From a virus, in IMG/VR virus record IMGVR_UViG_3300037087_000046, positions 18,835-82,834 of that record: a DNA stretch of 64,000 nt. One strand, given 5' to 3'. Shown here piece by piece: positions 16,292 to 23,717 of this stretch; the stretch's first letter is position 1; every line of letters starts with the position of its first letter. The notes under the pieces are model-generated. The model saw nothing but the letters and a program-made list of their open reading frames with translations. It made no database searches and was not told where the DNA came from. Both the position numbers and the translations under genes were made by a program.

Positions 16292-16846
16292 GCGGGGTAA
16301 TATTTCGGAGAGGGACAAATGGGGAAGATGCCAGTGTGAAGAGTGTAAGGAAGTTAGGGCTACCAAAAGTTTAAATTGGTACTATAAGAATAGAGAGAAA
16401 TATAGAGAGAAATCTATAGAGAGGGTACGGAAGTGGCAAAAGGAACATCCCGATAAAGTGATAGAATACAGTAGAAAACGGTATATTGAAAATCATGAGG
16501 TAATTAACGAATATACAAAAAATGGAACAAGGAACATCCTGATAGAGTAAAAGAAATTAGGATGAAACATAGAAAGAATAACCCCGGAGCCTCCAATGCA
16601 ATTACTGCTAAAAGACGGGCTACCCAATTACAACAAACACCCAAGTGGGCCGACTTGAGAAAAATAGAACAGTTTTATATTGAAGCAGCAAGATTAACAA
16701 AAGAAACAGGAATTCAACATCATGTAGACCACATAATGCCCCTACGCGGTAAATTTGTAAGCGGTTTACACGTTCACCAAAATCTACAAATTCTAACAGC
16801 ATCCGAAAATTGTTCAAAATCTAACCGAGTGGAGGGTTTAGGATGA
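16263..16846 (+). pseudogene. HNH homing endonuclease, frameshifted
   Basis: Two adjacent frames make one recognisable protein: 16263-16550 (TTG start; Cys-rich N-terminus then arginine/lysine helices) and the rest to 16846 with WADLRKIEQFYIEAARL and HHVDHIMPLRGKFVSG ... ENCSKSNR, the HNH core. They are separated by a one-base loss in the run of six A at about 16516; adding one A restores a continuous protein of about 193 residues. It may be inactive, rescued by slippage on the A run, or a sequencing error. Confidence 0.8.
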
Positions 16847-17175
16847 TACGCTTAATCTTGTTTGATGTGGACTGGTTATATCACAGTAGTGGGAAGTTTG
16901 ACTACACTAAGGTTGACTACAAAGATAGCGTCCCTATTGCCATCCTAACGCATCGTAACCCGGATTTTGAACGGTATTTAAGCAAACTGGGTATTGCGGT
17001 GTCCGTGTGCGAGAGGAATGAAATACCCTTCCACCTCCCCGCCACATTGTTTTATTATCTTGGCGTTGATTCCACCATAGACAGTGTTACCGTTTATTCT
17101 GGTGCAGAGTATGTCAAGCCACTTCTAACCGAGGTGAGAAAGTTCGTAGGAGTTGCCGATGCCAGAAAAAAATAG
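16843..17175 (+). CDS. Hypothetical protein
   Basis: 110 residues, MIRLILFDVDWLYHSS with hydrophobic strands; the opening LILFDVD resembles a HAD-type start, but later HAD motifs are not seen. Overlaps both neighbours. Unknown. Confidence 0.55.
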   Translation: MIRLILFDVDWLYHSSGKFDYTKVDYKDSVPIAILTHRNPDFERYLSKLGIAVSVCERNEIPFHLPATLFYYLGVDSTIDSVTVYSGAEYVKPLLTEVRKFVGVADARKK

Positions 17176-17608
17176 TACAGCAGAATCAGTATTTGCAAAA
17201 TACGAAGGACTGGTGTATGCGCAGAAATTGGCTCGGCGGAGCGAAGACCTCCGAAGTGAAGCAACTCTTGCCCTTTGGTTAGCAGCGTTAAATATTGCCA
17301 AGGGCAATATTTCCAAAGAGCACGAACTGCCATACATATTGTCGTGTGTCAACAAGGGGATGTTGAAATACGCTATAGCGAACTCCTCCCTACGGCTTGA
17401 GAGGGAAGGCAGGGATGAACGAACATCATTGTCCGTGTATACGGACAATCAGTTTGTTAATGAAACCTTTGACAATTATCGCCATAGGGAAGTGGCACAC
17501 TTGCTTCTGGATGGGTATTCAACAACCCAAATAAGTAAAATATTGCATATCTCACCACAAGCAACTCGCTTGCGTATCCGTGGAATAAAGGAGGTGCTCC
17601 GTGGATGA
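17159..17608 (+). CDS. Sigma-factor-like protein
   Basis: 149 residues from ATG at 17159 (AGGAG seven bases before). FAKYEGLVYAQKLA then EDLRSEATLALWLAALNI and ELPYILSCVNKGMLKYAI resemble sigma70 region 2 (the DLxQEGxxxLxxA and YxxxxIR stretches). The C-terminus, VAHLLLDGYSTTQISKILHI then ATRLRIRGIKEVL, is a region-4/LuxR-like helix-turn-helix. Length and two-part layout fit a small ECF-type sigma. It could direct transcription from the non-standard late elements at 43799 and 48292; that link is inference. Confidence 0.65.
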   Translation: MPEKNSTAESVFAKYEGLVYAQKLARRSEDLRSEATLALWLAALNIAKGNISKEHELPYILSCVNKGMLKYAIANSSLRLEREGRDERTSLSVYTDNQFVNETFDNYRHREVAHLLLDGYSTTQISKILHISPQATRLRIRGIKEVLRG

Positions 17609-17837
17609 CTTCTTTACCCCGGAACTTGTTAATTATTTACTCTCTATCAAGGCGTTAAATAGCATACTTCTCAGTGACGACATCTGCTTCTGTAATGACA
17701 AACAGTGCCCAAAGCATGAGACATGCCGTAGGTGGATTGGTAACTACAAGGGAACTAATCAGTATCTGTCTATGACTGAGACTCTAAGAGAGGGAACCAC
17801 ATGCGATGCTTGGTTGGCTGTGAATTTTCAGGAGTAG
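17601..17837 (+). CDS. Hypothetical cysteine-containing phage protein
   Basis: 78 residues from GTG at 17601 (GGAGG six bases before). CFCNDKQCPKHETCRRW resembles a small Cys-rich box seen in many phage proteins of unknown role. Overlaps the sigma-like gene by 8 bases. Confidence 0.65.
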   Translation: MDDFFTPELVNYLLSIKALNSILLSDDICFCNDKQCPKHETCRRWIGNYKGTNQYLSMTETLREGTTCDAWLAVNFQE

Positions 17838-18101
17838 TGCGAGATGCGTTTGCAGCAAAAGGATGGGATGCCTGGTCTTGTGATTTACTTCCTTCTGATA
17901 GACCGGGTAATCATTTTGAAAAGATTGCCTTAGAGAACCCCGTAGGTATCCTAAGCAGTATCATTCGCAAGCCTGACCAGGTTATCCAGCCGTGGTAGAG
18001 AAGAGCGTATACATAAACTACCACCCAGTGCAGACAGATGGAAACTACGTAGCATAACTTACCACGGAATCGCAGAAGGGATGGCTGAACAATGGACATA
18101 A
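17801..18101 (+). pseudogene. Remnant of a phage methyltransferase-like gene with two internal deletions
   Basis: The start MRCLVGCEFSGVVRDAF, then DAWSCDLLPSDRP, matches the N-terminus of a common phage protein related to DNA methyltransferases. The sequence then jumps to ALENPVGILSSIIRKPDQVI (normally 80 or more residues later) and, after a stop and frame change near 17997, to RIHKLPPSADRWKLRS ... GMAEQWT, the usual C-terminus. The catalytic HPPC-type segment is missing, so the product should be inactive. Confidence 0.75.
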
Positions 18102-18403
18102 AAGACTGGCTACAGAGTGATGATGTAGAATATAAGGGCATGAGAAAACTTAAGTCAAAGCATATTATTTTATTTCCGTATTTAGGTGGATTGGACTTGC
18201 TGCGTGAGTTGAAACGGCATGTATATCCTGATTGGAGTATAATCCGCTGTTATGACACAACCCCAAATCACACCAAGAACCTAATTGAATACAGAGATCG
18301 TATTTTCTCCTTGAACGCTCGAAAAGATTTGGTAAAGTTGCTTGGGGTGTGCCGCGAGATGGTATCTTACAGTAAGGTTTTCGCCTTGGGGTGGGATAGA
18401 TAA
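18092..18403 (+). CDS. Hypothetical protein
   Basis: 103 residues with HIILFPYLGGLDLLRELKRH. The ATG overlaps the end of the methyltransferase remnant. Unknown. Confidence 0.5.
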   Translation: MDIKDWLQSDDVEYKGMRKLKSKHIILFPYLGGLDLLRELKRHVYPDWSIIRCYDTTPNHTKNLIEYRDRIFSLNARKDLVKLLGVCREMVSYSKVFALGWDR

Positions 18404-18404
18404 A

Positions 18405-18677
18405 TTGCGATATGAAGCCAACAAAATATATGATAGTATGGGGAATGTGTTTGACTCAAATATGTATCAACAGGCACGGGAGTATTTTAATAGCGTGCTA
18501 TTAAAAGAGCACTGTGAGGAACTTGGTGTAGACCCTGAAGAACTTTTGTTGGAATACCGAGAAGCCGTAGCGGCACGTAAGGAACCAGGAGCCAAACGTA
18601 GAGCATTAGCGTCGGCATTGCTATTGAAGATTGCTCGCAAACGAGAGCACCTCGTGCGTTACGAAAGGGCTGACTAA
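18405..18677 (+). CDS. Hypothetical helical protein
   Basis: 90 residues if it starts at TTG 18405 (GGGGTGGGA upstream); ATG at 18435 is an alternative. The rest is charged helices (YQQAREYFNSVLLKEHCEEL, YREAVAARKEPGAKRRALA). A 10-bp perfect hairpin lies at 18485-18506. Unknown. Confidence 0.5.
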   Translation: MRYEANKIYDSMGNVFDSNMYQQAREYFNSVLLKEHCEELGVDPEELLLEYREAVAARKEPGAKRRALASALLLKIARKREHLVRYERAD

Positions 18678-18760
18678 TGCTGACTATTAAAATCAGGACT
18701 GACTCAGATGGTAAATGAATGCCGGGGACACTTGTTGTTATTATAGAGAAAGAGGAAATA

Positions 18761-19639
18761 GTGCGCATACCCAAACAGTTGAGTCCAACCAGTATTAGCC
18801 TTTTCTACGAAGATAGGCGTAGGTTCTATTTAAAATACTTGGCCGATTCGCGTTGCCCGCGCGACCCGCAGACCCCGCCGATGGCCTTGGGCAGCAGCTT
18901 CGATGCCCATGTCAAAAGTTTTTTGGCTGGATATGACCTAGAAACCATTTTCAAACAGCAAGTTGACGAACCTATGCGCGAGTGGGCGTGGACGAACGGT
19001 GCCCGTGCGTTCAGGCTATACCAAGATTCAGGTGCCCTTGAAGCATTGGAGAAGGAAATGGATCAATTTTCAATTGCTCCAAGGTTTGAATTTGATGTGG
19101 TAGGGCATGTTAATGGTGTTCCTCTTGGCGGCAAGCCCGATTTATGGTATGGCCACCGGGGTGGAGCACATGTGCTACTTGATTGGAAATGTAACGGTTA
19201 TTGCTCCTCTCGCCCCATGTCCCCCAAGAAGGGTTATATCCATCGGTTCGACACTAAAATGGCACATAAAAATTGTATACCTGTTGAATACAAAGGGTAC
19301 TTAATAAATTCCGCCGCACCTATGAACACCGTTGACACGTCGTGGGCGAACCAGTTGTCGATTTATGCCTGGCTACTGGGGGAATCTATCGGGTCAAACT
19401 TTGTCGTAGGAATAGAGCAACTCTGTGGGCCAGACTGTCTGTGTGTTAGCCATCGTAGTCTGATTGAACCTGAATATCAGGAGGCGTTGGTACGTAAGAT
19501 GACTTATATGTGGCACCTGATACAACAAGGGCCACGGCACATCTTTGATACCGTGTCAGAAGAGGAATCAGAGGAAGAGTGTGCAGTGCTGGATAAATAT
19601 TATTTGTCCTTTCAAGGTGAGTATGCTTTTTTGTCTTGA
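18761..19639 (+). CDS. PD-(D/E)XK exonuclease (RecB/Cas4-like)
   Basis: 292 residues from GTG at 18761, which follows AGAGGAA. LSPTSISLFYEDRRRFYLKYL near residue 10 is the family's entry helix; GGKPDLWY with VLLDWKCNG (about 130-150) supplies the catalytic D and DxK residues; SWANQLSIYAWLL follows as the usual Q-Y helix. Cys near 236-242 could support an iron-sulfur cluster but the four-Cys set is not clear. Likely a recombination or end-processing nuclease. The next promoter overlaps its end. Confidence 0.8.
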   Translation: MRIPKQLSPTSISLFYEDRRRFYLKYLADSRCPRDPQTPPMALGSSFDAHVKSFLAGYDLETIFKQQVDEPMREWAWTNGARAFRLYQDSGALEALEKEMDQFSIAPRFEFDVVGHVNGVPLGGKPDLWYGHRGGAHVLLDWKCNGYCSSRPMSPKKGYIHRFDTKMAHKNCIPVEYKGYLINSAAPMNTVDTSWANQLSIYAWLLGESIGSNFVVGIEQLCGPDCLCVSHRSLIEPEYQEALVRKMTYMWHLIQQGPRHIFDTVSEEESEEECAVLDKYYLSFQGEYAFLS

Positions 19640-19665
19640 CAGTTAAGAGCCTAACGTGTTAGACT
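19636..19665 (+). promoter_or_regulatory. Promoter with palindromic operator
   Basis: TTGACA at 19636-19641, 18-bp spacer, TAGACT at 19660-19665; operator AGCCTAACGTGTTAGACT, one mismatch from a perfect palindrome. It is followed by TCTCGTAG, which also follows the -10 at 31718 and at the leftward 43342 promoter. Confidence 0.78.
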
Positions 19666-19671
19666 CTTTCT

Positions 19672-19805
19672 CGTAGTCAGTAAGTGCAAGGCAAACGCGG
19701 GGTCGGGTTGAGGATTAACTTCAGACGTTTTTAAACGGATTGGCGATGCCACTATAACAAATAGCCGCCGACGAACCCCTACTGACTACTATTTAAAGGA
19801 GAAAT
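19672..19805 (+). ncRNA. Long structured 5' leader
   Basis: A 140-base untranslated leader closed by a perfect 10-bp stem: GTAGTCAGTA (19674) with TACTGACTAC (about 19780). Inside, GGGGTCGG can pair with CCGAC and ACCCC, and CGTTT with AAACG. The closing stem ends just before AAAGGAG, so folding could control translation of the zinc-ribbon protein. No known riboswitch class is recognised. Confidence 0.55.
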
Positions 19806-19810
19806 AGAAC

Positions 19811-20350
19811 ATGACTTGTGACATCTGTGGGAAACAAAAAGAAGTATACAAAGTGGCAGGAGTGATTATTCCAGGAGTTAGGTATGTCTGCATGGAATGT
19901 GCTGTTAAACAGGGGTGGACTAATAGAGAGATGTGGGGGCGTAAACTTACCTGTACCCACTGTGGGGTGGAAGAAATTATTATCACAACTCTTCTACAAA
20001 CATCATTTGAATGTGATAAATGTAAAGATGTTGAGGTGGTATGTCCTCATTGCCAAAAACATCTAAAGACAGTGAAAAAAGTAAATTACAAATCCATGTA
20101 TGACTATATCTGTGATGAGTGCCAAGCAGGATTTGACAAACGTGAGTCCGAAGAGGAAGCATATAAGAAGGAACGCGAAGAAGAATATGGTGGTCTTATT
20201 GGAACTTACATGGTAACTATTTGTGAAAGGTGTGGTAAAGAAACAGATTGCCTTTTTGAAGCAGACCCCTTTAATGAAGATGTGAACGAAGATGATACCC
20301 CTGTTTGGGAATGTGACGATTGCAGGGAAGCCAGCGCGTTGGAGATATAA
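19811..20350 (+). CDS. Multi-zinc-ribbon protein
   Basis: 179 residues with about eight CxxC pairs: CDICGK, CMEC, CTHCG, CDKC, CPHC, CDEC, CERCG and CDDC. This gives up to four zinc ribbons separated by short charged linkers, with an acidic KREREEEYGG-like region. Such proteins often bind nucleic acid or polymerase, but no family is recognised. It is expressed from its own regulated promoter and long leader. Confidence 0.75.
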   Translation: MTCDICGKQKEVYKVAGVIIPGVRYVCMECAVKQGWTNREMWGRKLTCTHCGVEEIIITTLLQTSFECDKCKDVEVVCPHCQKHLKTVKKVNYKSMYDYICDECQAGFDKRESEEEAYKKEREEEYGGLIGTYMVTICERCGKETDCLFEADPFNEDVNEDDTPVWECDDCREASALEI

Positions 20351-20351
20351 A

Positions 20352-20522
20352 ATGATTAACCTAACCACAGTAGAAGAAATTACATTCTGGATTAACCCCA
20401 AGCATATTGTTGCCTTCGAGAGACAGGATGACTGGACAGTAATTTCCATGACAAACGGGCAGTCGTTCCGGGTTAAAGAAACACCAATGGATATAATTTG
20501 TAAACTGGGGGAGGACAACTAA
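20352..20522 (+). CDS. FlbD-like small protein
   Basis: 56 residues. FWINPKHIVAFER then TVISMTNGQSFRVKETP follows the pattern of FlbD-type small beta proteins (NPDxIxxIE ... TNGxxxxVxE). Its role in phages is unknown. It is coupled to the next gene by TAATG. Confidence 0.55.
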   Translation: MINLTTVEEITFWINPKHIVAFERQDDWTVISMTNGQSFRVKETPMDIICKLGEDN

Positions 20523-20782
20523 TGAAACTCATTGCATTTGTTAATGGTATGCAACTTAACGGGGAGTTTGACTCCTTCAAAGAAATATCTGATAAGTTGC
20601 TGGATGATTTTAGGGGTACTCTCGTAGTACGACCTGCTGAAACCCCTTCCACAAAATACCACGCCATCCTTCCAGGAGGAATCACAACTCCACACTTCTC
20701 CAGCCAGACTGGAGCAATCAACTGTGCTCTTGCCGAGATTAACGCCTACCCCGCAAAGTATATCGAGGTAAAAGCATGCTGA
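20522..20782 (+). CDS. Hypothetical protein
   Basis: 86 residues beginning MKLIAFVNGMQLNGEF; GGGGGAGG precedes the ATG. Unknown. Confidence 0.6.
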   Translation: MKLIAFVNGMQLNGEFDSFKEISDKLLDDFRGTLVVRPAETPSTKYHAILPGGITTPHFSSQTGAINCALAEINAYPAKYIEVKAC

Positions 20783-21039
20783 TTTCAATTTGGGAAGGGG
20801 ACGAACTCACCATCATGGAACATGAAAGTCTCACCAACGACGAAATTATCTTCCTTGAGACTGTGGATGAGGTAGGTGTTCCCCTACCAAAAGCCCATGT
20901 ATATGATGACCTATTTGAAGCAGCCAACTTCCTATATTATGAAAAAATCCCACATGTAACAGACAAACGCGGACTTGCTGAAGGGCTGATGGATTTGTTT
21001 GGTAAAACCAAATACAAGGTGGTGTTGTTTTATGATTAA
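20776..21039 (+). CDS. Hypothetical protein
   Basis: 87 residues, acidic (EHESLTNDEIIFLETVDE). Overlaps both neighbours by 7-8 bases. Unknown. Confidence 0.6.
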   Translation: MLISIWEGDELTIMEHESLTNDEIIFLETVDEVGVPLPKAHVYDDLFEAANFLYYEKIPHVTDKRGLAEGLMDLFGKTKYKVVLFYD

Positions 21040-21268
21040 GGGGTGGTTTGCTAAGGATCAAAATGGTAGGATACAGATATTTGGTCATGAACCTTATCTT
21101 GAAGCAGGGACGTGGATAAAGAAAGAGGGTGGAACACCCGAAATCAATACTTTTATTTCTATTGCAGAAGATGATAGTTTGGGCATACTGGAAAAACGTG
21201 AAGTCACCCTTAAGAAGTCTGAATTGCGTAGAATATGCCAAATTACCTATAACGAGGAGTTACTATGA
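21032..21268 (+). CDS. Hypothetical protein
   Basis: 78 residues from ATG at 21032 (MIKGWFAKDQNGRIQIF). A longer upstream frame is less likely. Contains GHEPYLEAGTWIKKEGG. Unknown. Confidence 0.6.
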   Translation: MIKGWFAKDQNGRIQIFGHEPYLEAGTWIKKEGGTPEINTFISIAEDDSLGILEKREVTLKKSELRRICQITYNEELL

Positions 21269-21462
21269 GTAAAATTAAACTGAAGACAGACCCCGGTTTC
21301 AAGTGTGCTTGTTCCTGTGATTTACATGACGGGCTTTATTGTAAAGTGGGTTGGGCTAAAAAGTACAGCCGTGATGTACCGTGGCTGCTACACCCAACAA
21401 AAAAATGCCCCTTGCACAAGACGGTAGGTACATTTGTCATTGATATTGAGAAACTGAAATAG
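21265..21462 (+). CDS. Small cysteine-rich protein, family member 1
   Basis: 65 residues. GFKCACSCDLHDGLYCKVGW then WLLHPTKKCP shares an order of Cys, YC-x-x-G and a late P-x-x-x-CP with the products at 21899, 23499 and 23686. Five to six cysteines in 40 residues suggest disulfides or metal binding. Function unknown. Confidence 0.65.
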   Translation: MSKIKLKTDPGFKCACSCDLHDGLYCKVGWAKKYSRDVPWLLHPTKKCPLHKTVGTFVIDIEKLK

Positions 21463-21488
21463 TCGTCCTGCTTGCAATACTCCTACTG

Positions 21489-21995
21489 ATGCACCATGAG
21501 GATAATTTTGCTACCGCAAAATTATGTAGTGCCGGGGTATTGACGATTGGGTATGGGCACACAACTACTTTCGGATTCCCGAAAGTAGTTCCTGGCATGA
21601 AAATTTCCCAGCCAGAAGCCATTATTCTTCTTTACAAGGATACCAAGAAGGTGTATGATGGTATATATCCAACGGTGAAACAGTTGGATATACTTCAACA
21701 AGCAGCATTAGTATCCTTTGCATACAACATTGGGATTGAGGCATTCGACAAGTCCGCTGTAGCAATTAGGCTACGCGATTGGAAAGACCCACCTGATAAC
21801 CTGTGGCAATATGAGTGTTTGGAAATGCACCTGTTGAGGTGGGATAAAATCGGCAAGACGGTTGCACCTGGGTTGGCCCACCGGAGAGAGAGCGAAGCGT
21901 GGATATTACTGTGGCAACAACATCTGATGGAAAGTGTAGTATACAGTGTTCCTTATATTGCAAAACTGGGTATTATAAAGATTATTGCCAATTAA
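21489..21995 (+). CDS. GH24-type phage lysozyme (endolysin), start uncertain
   Basis: From ATG 21489, Glu 4, Cys 13 and Thr 19 fit the E-8-(D/C)-5-T catalytic spacing of T4/P22-type lysozymes, followed by IGYGHT. AALVSFAYNIGIEAF and the late HRRESEAWIL are further family blocks. The ATG lacks a ribosome site and leaves only three residues before the catalytic Glu. In frame upstream, IVVLLAILLLM would supply the usual helix, but no ATG, GTG or TTG follows the stop at 21450. Initiation may be non-standard. It would hydrolyse peptidoglycan at lysis. Confidence 0.85.
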   Translation: MHHEDNFATAKLCSAGVLTIGYGHTTTFGFPKVVPGMKISQPEAIILLYKDTKKVYDGIYPTVKQLDILQQAALVSFAYNIGIEAFDKSAVAIRLRDWKDPPDNLWQYECLEMHLLRWDKIGKTVAPGLAHRRESEAWILLWQQHLMESVVYSVPYIAKLGIIKIIAN

Positions 21996-22105
21996 ATAAA
22001 CACTACTATGGTGGCCAGTGGGTAATGAAACCTAAACCAACATGCCCGGCTATTACGGAGCCTGAGACAATCCGATTTGTTGCACGAATGGACTTGCCAT
22101 GCTGA
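21899..22105 (+). CDS. Small cysteine-rich protein, family member 2
   Basis: 68 residues from GTG at 21899, nested in the lysozyme gene for 97 bases. GKCSIQCSLYCKTGYYKDYC then WVMKPKPTCP aligns with member 1. Unknown. Confidence 0.6.
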   Translation: MDITVATTSDGKCSIQCSLYCKTGYYKDYCQLNKHYYGGQWVMKPKPTCPAITEPETIRFVARMDLPC

Positions 22106-22296
22106 ACTCCGAACGGTGGATGAAGATTGCACAGAATGCTGAGATACAGTGGGGTAATCGAGAAGAAGAGTTGGATGAAGAGGGTATCTTTAATTACTGG
22201 GAAGATGATTTGTATAGAGCATATCAAAAAGAAGCAGATGCTGCGAACTCATTAGCCATACAATGGAAAGGAATTGAAAATGCTAATCAAGGCTAA
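22099..22296 (+). CDS. Small acidic helical protein
   Basis: 65 residues, acidic helices (WGNREEELDEEG, YRAYQKEADAANSL). Overlaps both neighbours. Unknown. Confidence 0.6.
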   Translation: MLNSERWMKIAQNAEIQWGNREEELDEEGIFNYWEDDLYRAYQKEADAANSLAIQWKGIENANQG

Positions 22297-22546
22297 AGAC
22301 TTACAAGTTGGAGATGTTATTGCTGGGCACGAGGTTTATAGTGTACAGTCGGCAATACTTTTTACCCTTGTCTGCATGGAAAAAGAAGGTAAACATTATG
22401 CACCGGAGTTTCTCAACGAAATGGAAATCAACGTTGAACGACCTGAGTATGTTAAGGTGAATAAAGAGTTGGTAAGACGTGCCATTGATTGTCTTGGTGG
22501 GTCAAGGTGTTCTAGTGACGCAGAGGAACTGGAGAAACTCCTTTGA
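22280..22546 (+). CDS. KAKDLxVGD-type protein, copy 1
   Basis: 88 residues from ATG at 22280 (AAGGA upstream). MLIKAKDLQVGDVIAGHEV matches the N-terminus of the product at 23129, showing internal duplication on either side of thyX. The KxxDLxVGD start is common in phage proteins of unknown function. Confidence 0.6.
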   Translation: MLIKAKDLQVGDVIAGHEVYSVQSAILFTLVCMEKEGKHYAPEFLNEMEINVERPEYVKVNKELVRRAIDCLGGSRCSSDAEELEKLL

Positions 22547-23145
22547 AAATAGTCCCACAAAGTATTGAGTTAATTGACATCACACCAAATGCAGTACAGA
22601 AGATTGCCAAGATTGCAAGAGTGTGTTATCAAAGTATGGGCAATGAGGAAGAGAATATTAACTTACTCCGTAAGTTAATTGCTCGTGGTCATCTATCCCT
22701 CTTGGAACACGCCTCAGCAACATTCCGTATTATCACTGACCGGGCAATCGCAAATGAATTAACCCGCCATCGTCATGCCTCGTTTGCCCAGGAGAGCACA
22801 CGGTTCTGTTCGTATGATGAATTGACAGTTATTCGGACACCAGAAGAATTACGTATTGTAGATGGTAGATATCCTGCTCCTGAATGGGTAGTTTCTATGC
22901 AGTCATGTATGAAAAGTTATAGAGACCTTCTTGCTAAGAAGGTCTCACCCCAGATAGCCCGTAGTGTACTTCCTTTGTGTCTTAAAACAGAATTGGTTAT
23001 GACTGCCAACTTCCGGGAATGGAAGTATATTTTAGACTTACGCAGTAAGTCTAATTGCCATCCTCAGATGGTTGAACTTATGAAGATGATAGGTGAGGCA
23101 CTCACCTATCAAGTACCGGAGGTATTCAATGATAGTCAAGGCTAA
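22543..23145 (+). CDS. thyX: Flavin-dependent thymidylate synthase
   Basis: 200 residues from TTG at 22543 (GGAG upstream). RHRHASFAQESTR at residues 75-87 is the ThyX signature (RHRxxSxxxxSxR), which binds FAD and dUMP; HLSLLEHAS near 50-58 and RELLPL-like SVLPLCLKTELVMTANFREW are further family blocks. ThyX makes dTMP from dUMP with methylene-tetrahydrofolate and NADPH. It belongs to the dNTP-supply cluster with NrdD/NrdG. Two 11-bp perfect hairpins lie inside (22922, 23087). Confidence 0.95.
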   Translation: MKIVPQSIELIDITPNAVQKIAKIARVCYQSMGNEEENINLLRKLIARGHLSLLEHASATFRIITDRAIANELTRHRHASFAQESTRFCSYDELTVIRTPEELRIVDGRYPAPEWVVSMQSCMKSYRDLLAKKVSPQIARSVLPLCLKTELVMTANFREWKYILDLRSKSNCHPQMVELMKMIGEALTYQVPEVFNDSQG

Positions 23146-23518
23146 AGACTTAAAGGTAGGAGATAGGATTGGATCACAAACTATTTTCCGTACTGACAGA
23201 TTTTCTAATGATGGGTGCGTGTATGTCATATTTGAGGGTCATCAAAGAGCCACACACCATAAAGACACAGAGATAGCAATCCACCGTGAACCAATGATTA
23301 AGAAACGTGATGGGCCGTTTGAACCCTTCTCAAAAGAGAAGTTGAAACGTTCCATCTACAAGGCTGTTCTTGACCTACCGGAAGAAGAGTGGGATTTCAG
23401 TGGTGTGCAGAGTATTGTAGATGATGTCTGTGAATTATGCCCGAAAACAACCACGAGTCTTCGGCTACATGTAAATGACAGGCTGCTGAGGGAGCACTAT
23501 GAGAGTTATAACAAATAA
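23129..23518 (+). CDS. KAKDLxVGD-type protein with an ATP-cone-like domain
   Basis: 129 residues from ATG at 23129 (GGAGG upstream). The first 50 residues match the copy at 22280. From residue 57, IKKRDGPFEPFSKEKLKRSIYKA has the hallmark of an ATP-cone (KRDGxxxPFxxxKLxxSI), the allosteric nucleotide sensor of ribonucleotide reductases and NrdR. A free-standing ATP-cone next to thyX and near nrdD could sense dATP/ATP; this is inferred. Confidence 0.7.
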   Translation: MIVKAKDLKVGDRIGSQTIFRTDRFSNDGCVYVIFEGHQRATHHKDTEIAIHREPMIKKRDGPFEPFSKEKLKRSIYKAVLDLPEEEWDFSGVQSIVDDVCELCPKTTTSLRLHVNDRLLREHYESYNK

Positions 23519-23717
23519 AGACGGGACGTGCAGCCCCCAGTGTGTTAAGAACTGCCCAAACACAGTTAAGGGAAAGCCAAATAAAAAATGTTTGGCGTAT
23601 GGCACACATGGTGCCAACCTGCTGATTGTGAAAAATTTGAAAGACTTCAAGGACATGACTCTTGAAGAGAAAATGGAGAGAAACGGTGCAACTAAAAACA
23701 AAAAACGGGAAATGTGA
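23499..23717 (+). CDS. Small cysteine-rich protein, family member 3
   Basis: 72 residues, MRVITNKDGTCSPQCVKNCP then KCLAYGTHGANLL. Shares the DGxC-x2-xC opening with members 1, 2 and 4. GAGGGAG precedes the ATG. Unknown. Confidence 0.55.
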   Translation: MRVITNKDGTCSPQCVKNCPNTVKGKPNKKCLAYGTHGANLLIVKNLKDFKDMTLEEKMERNGATKNKKREM

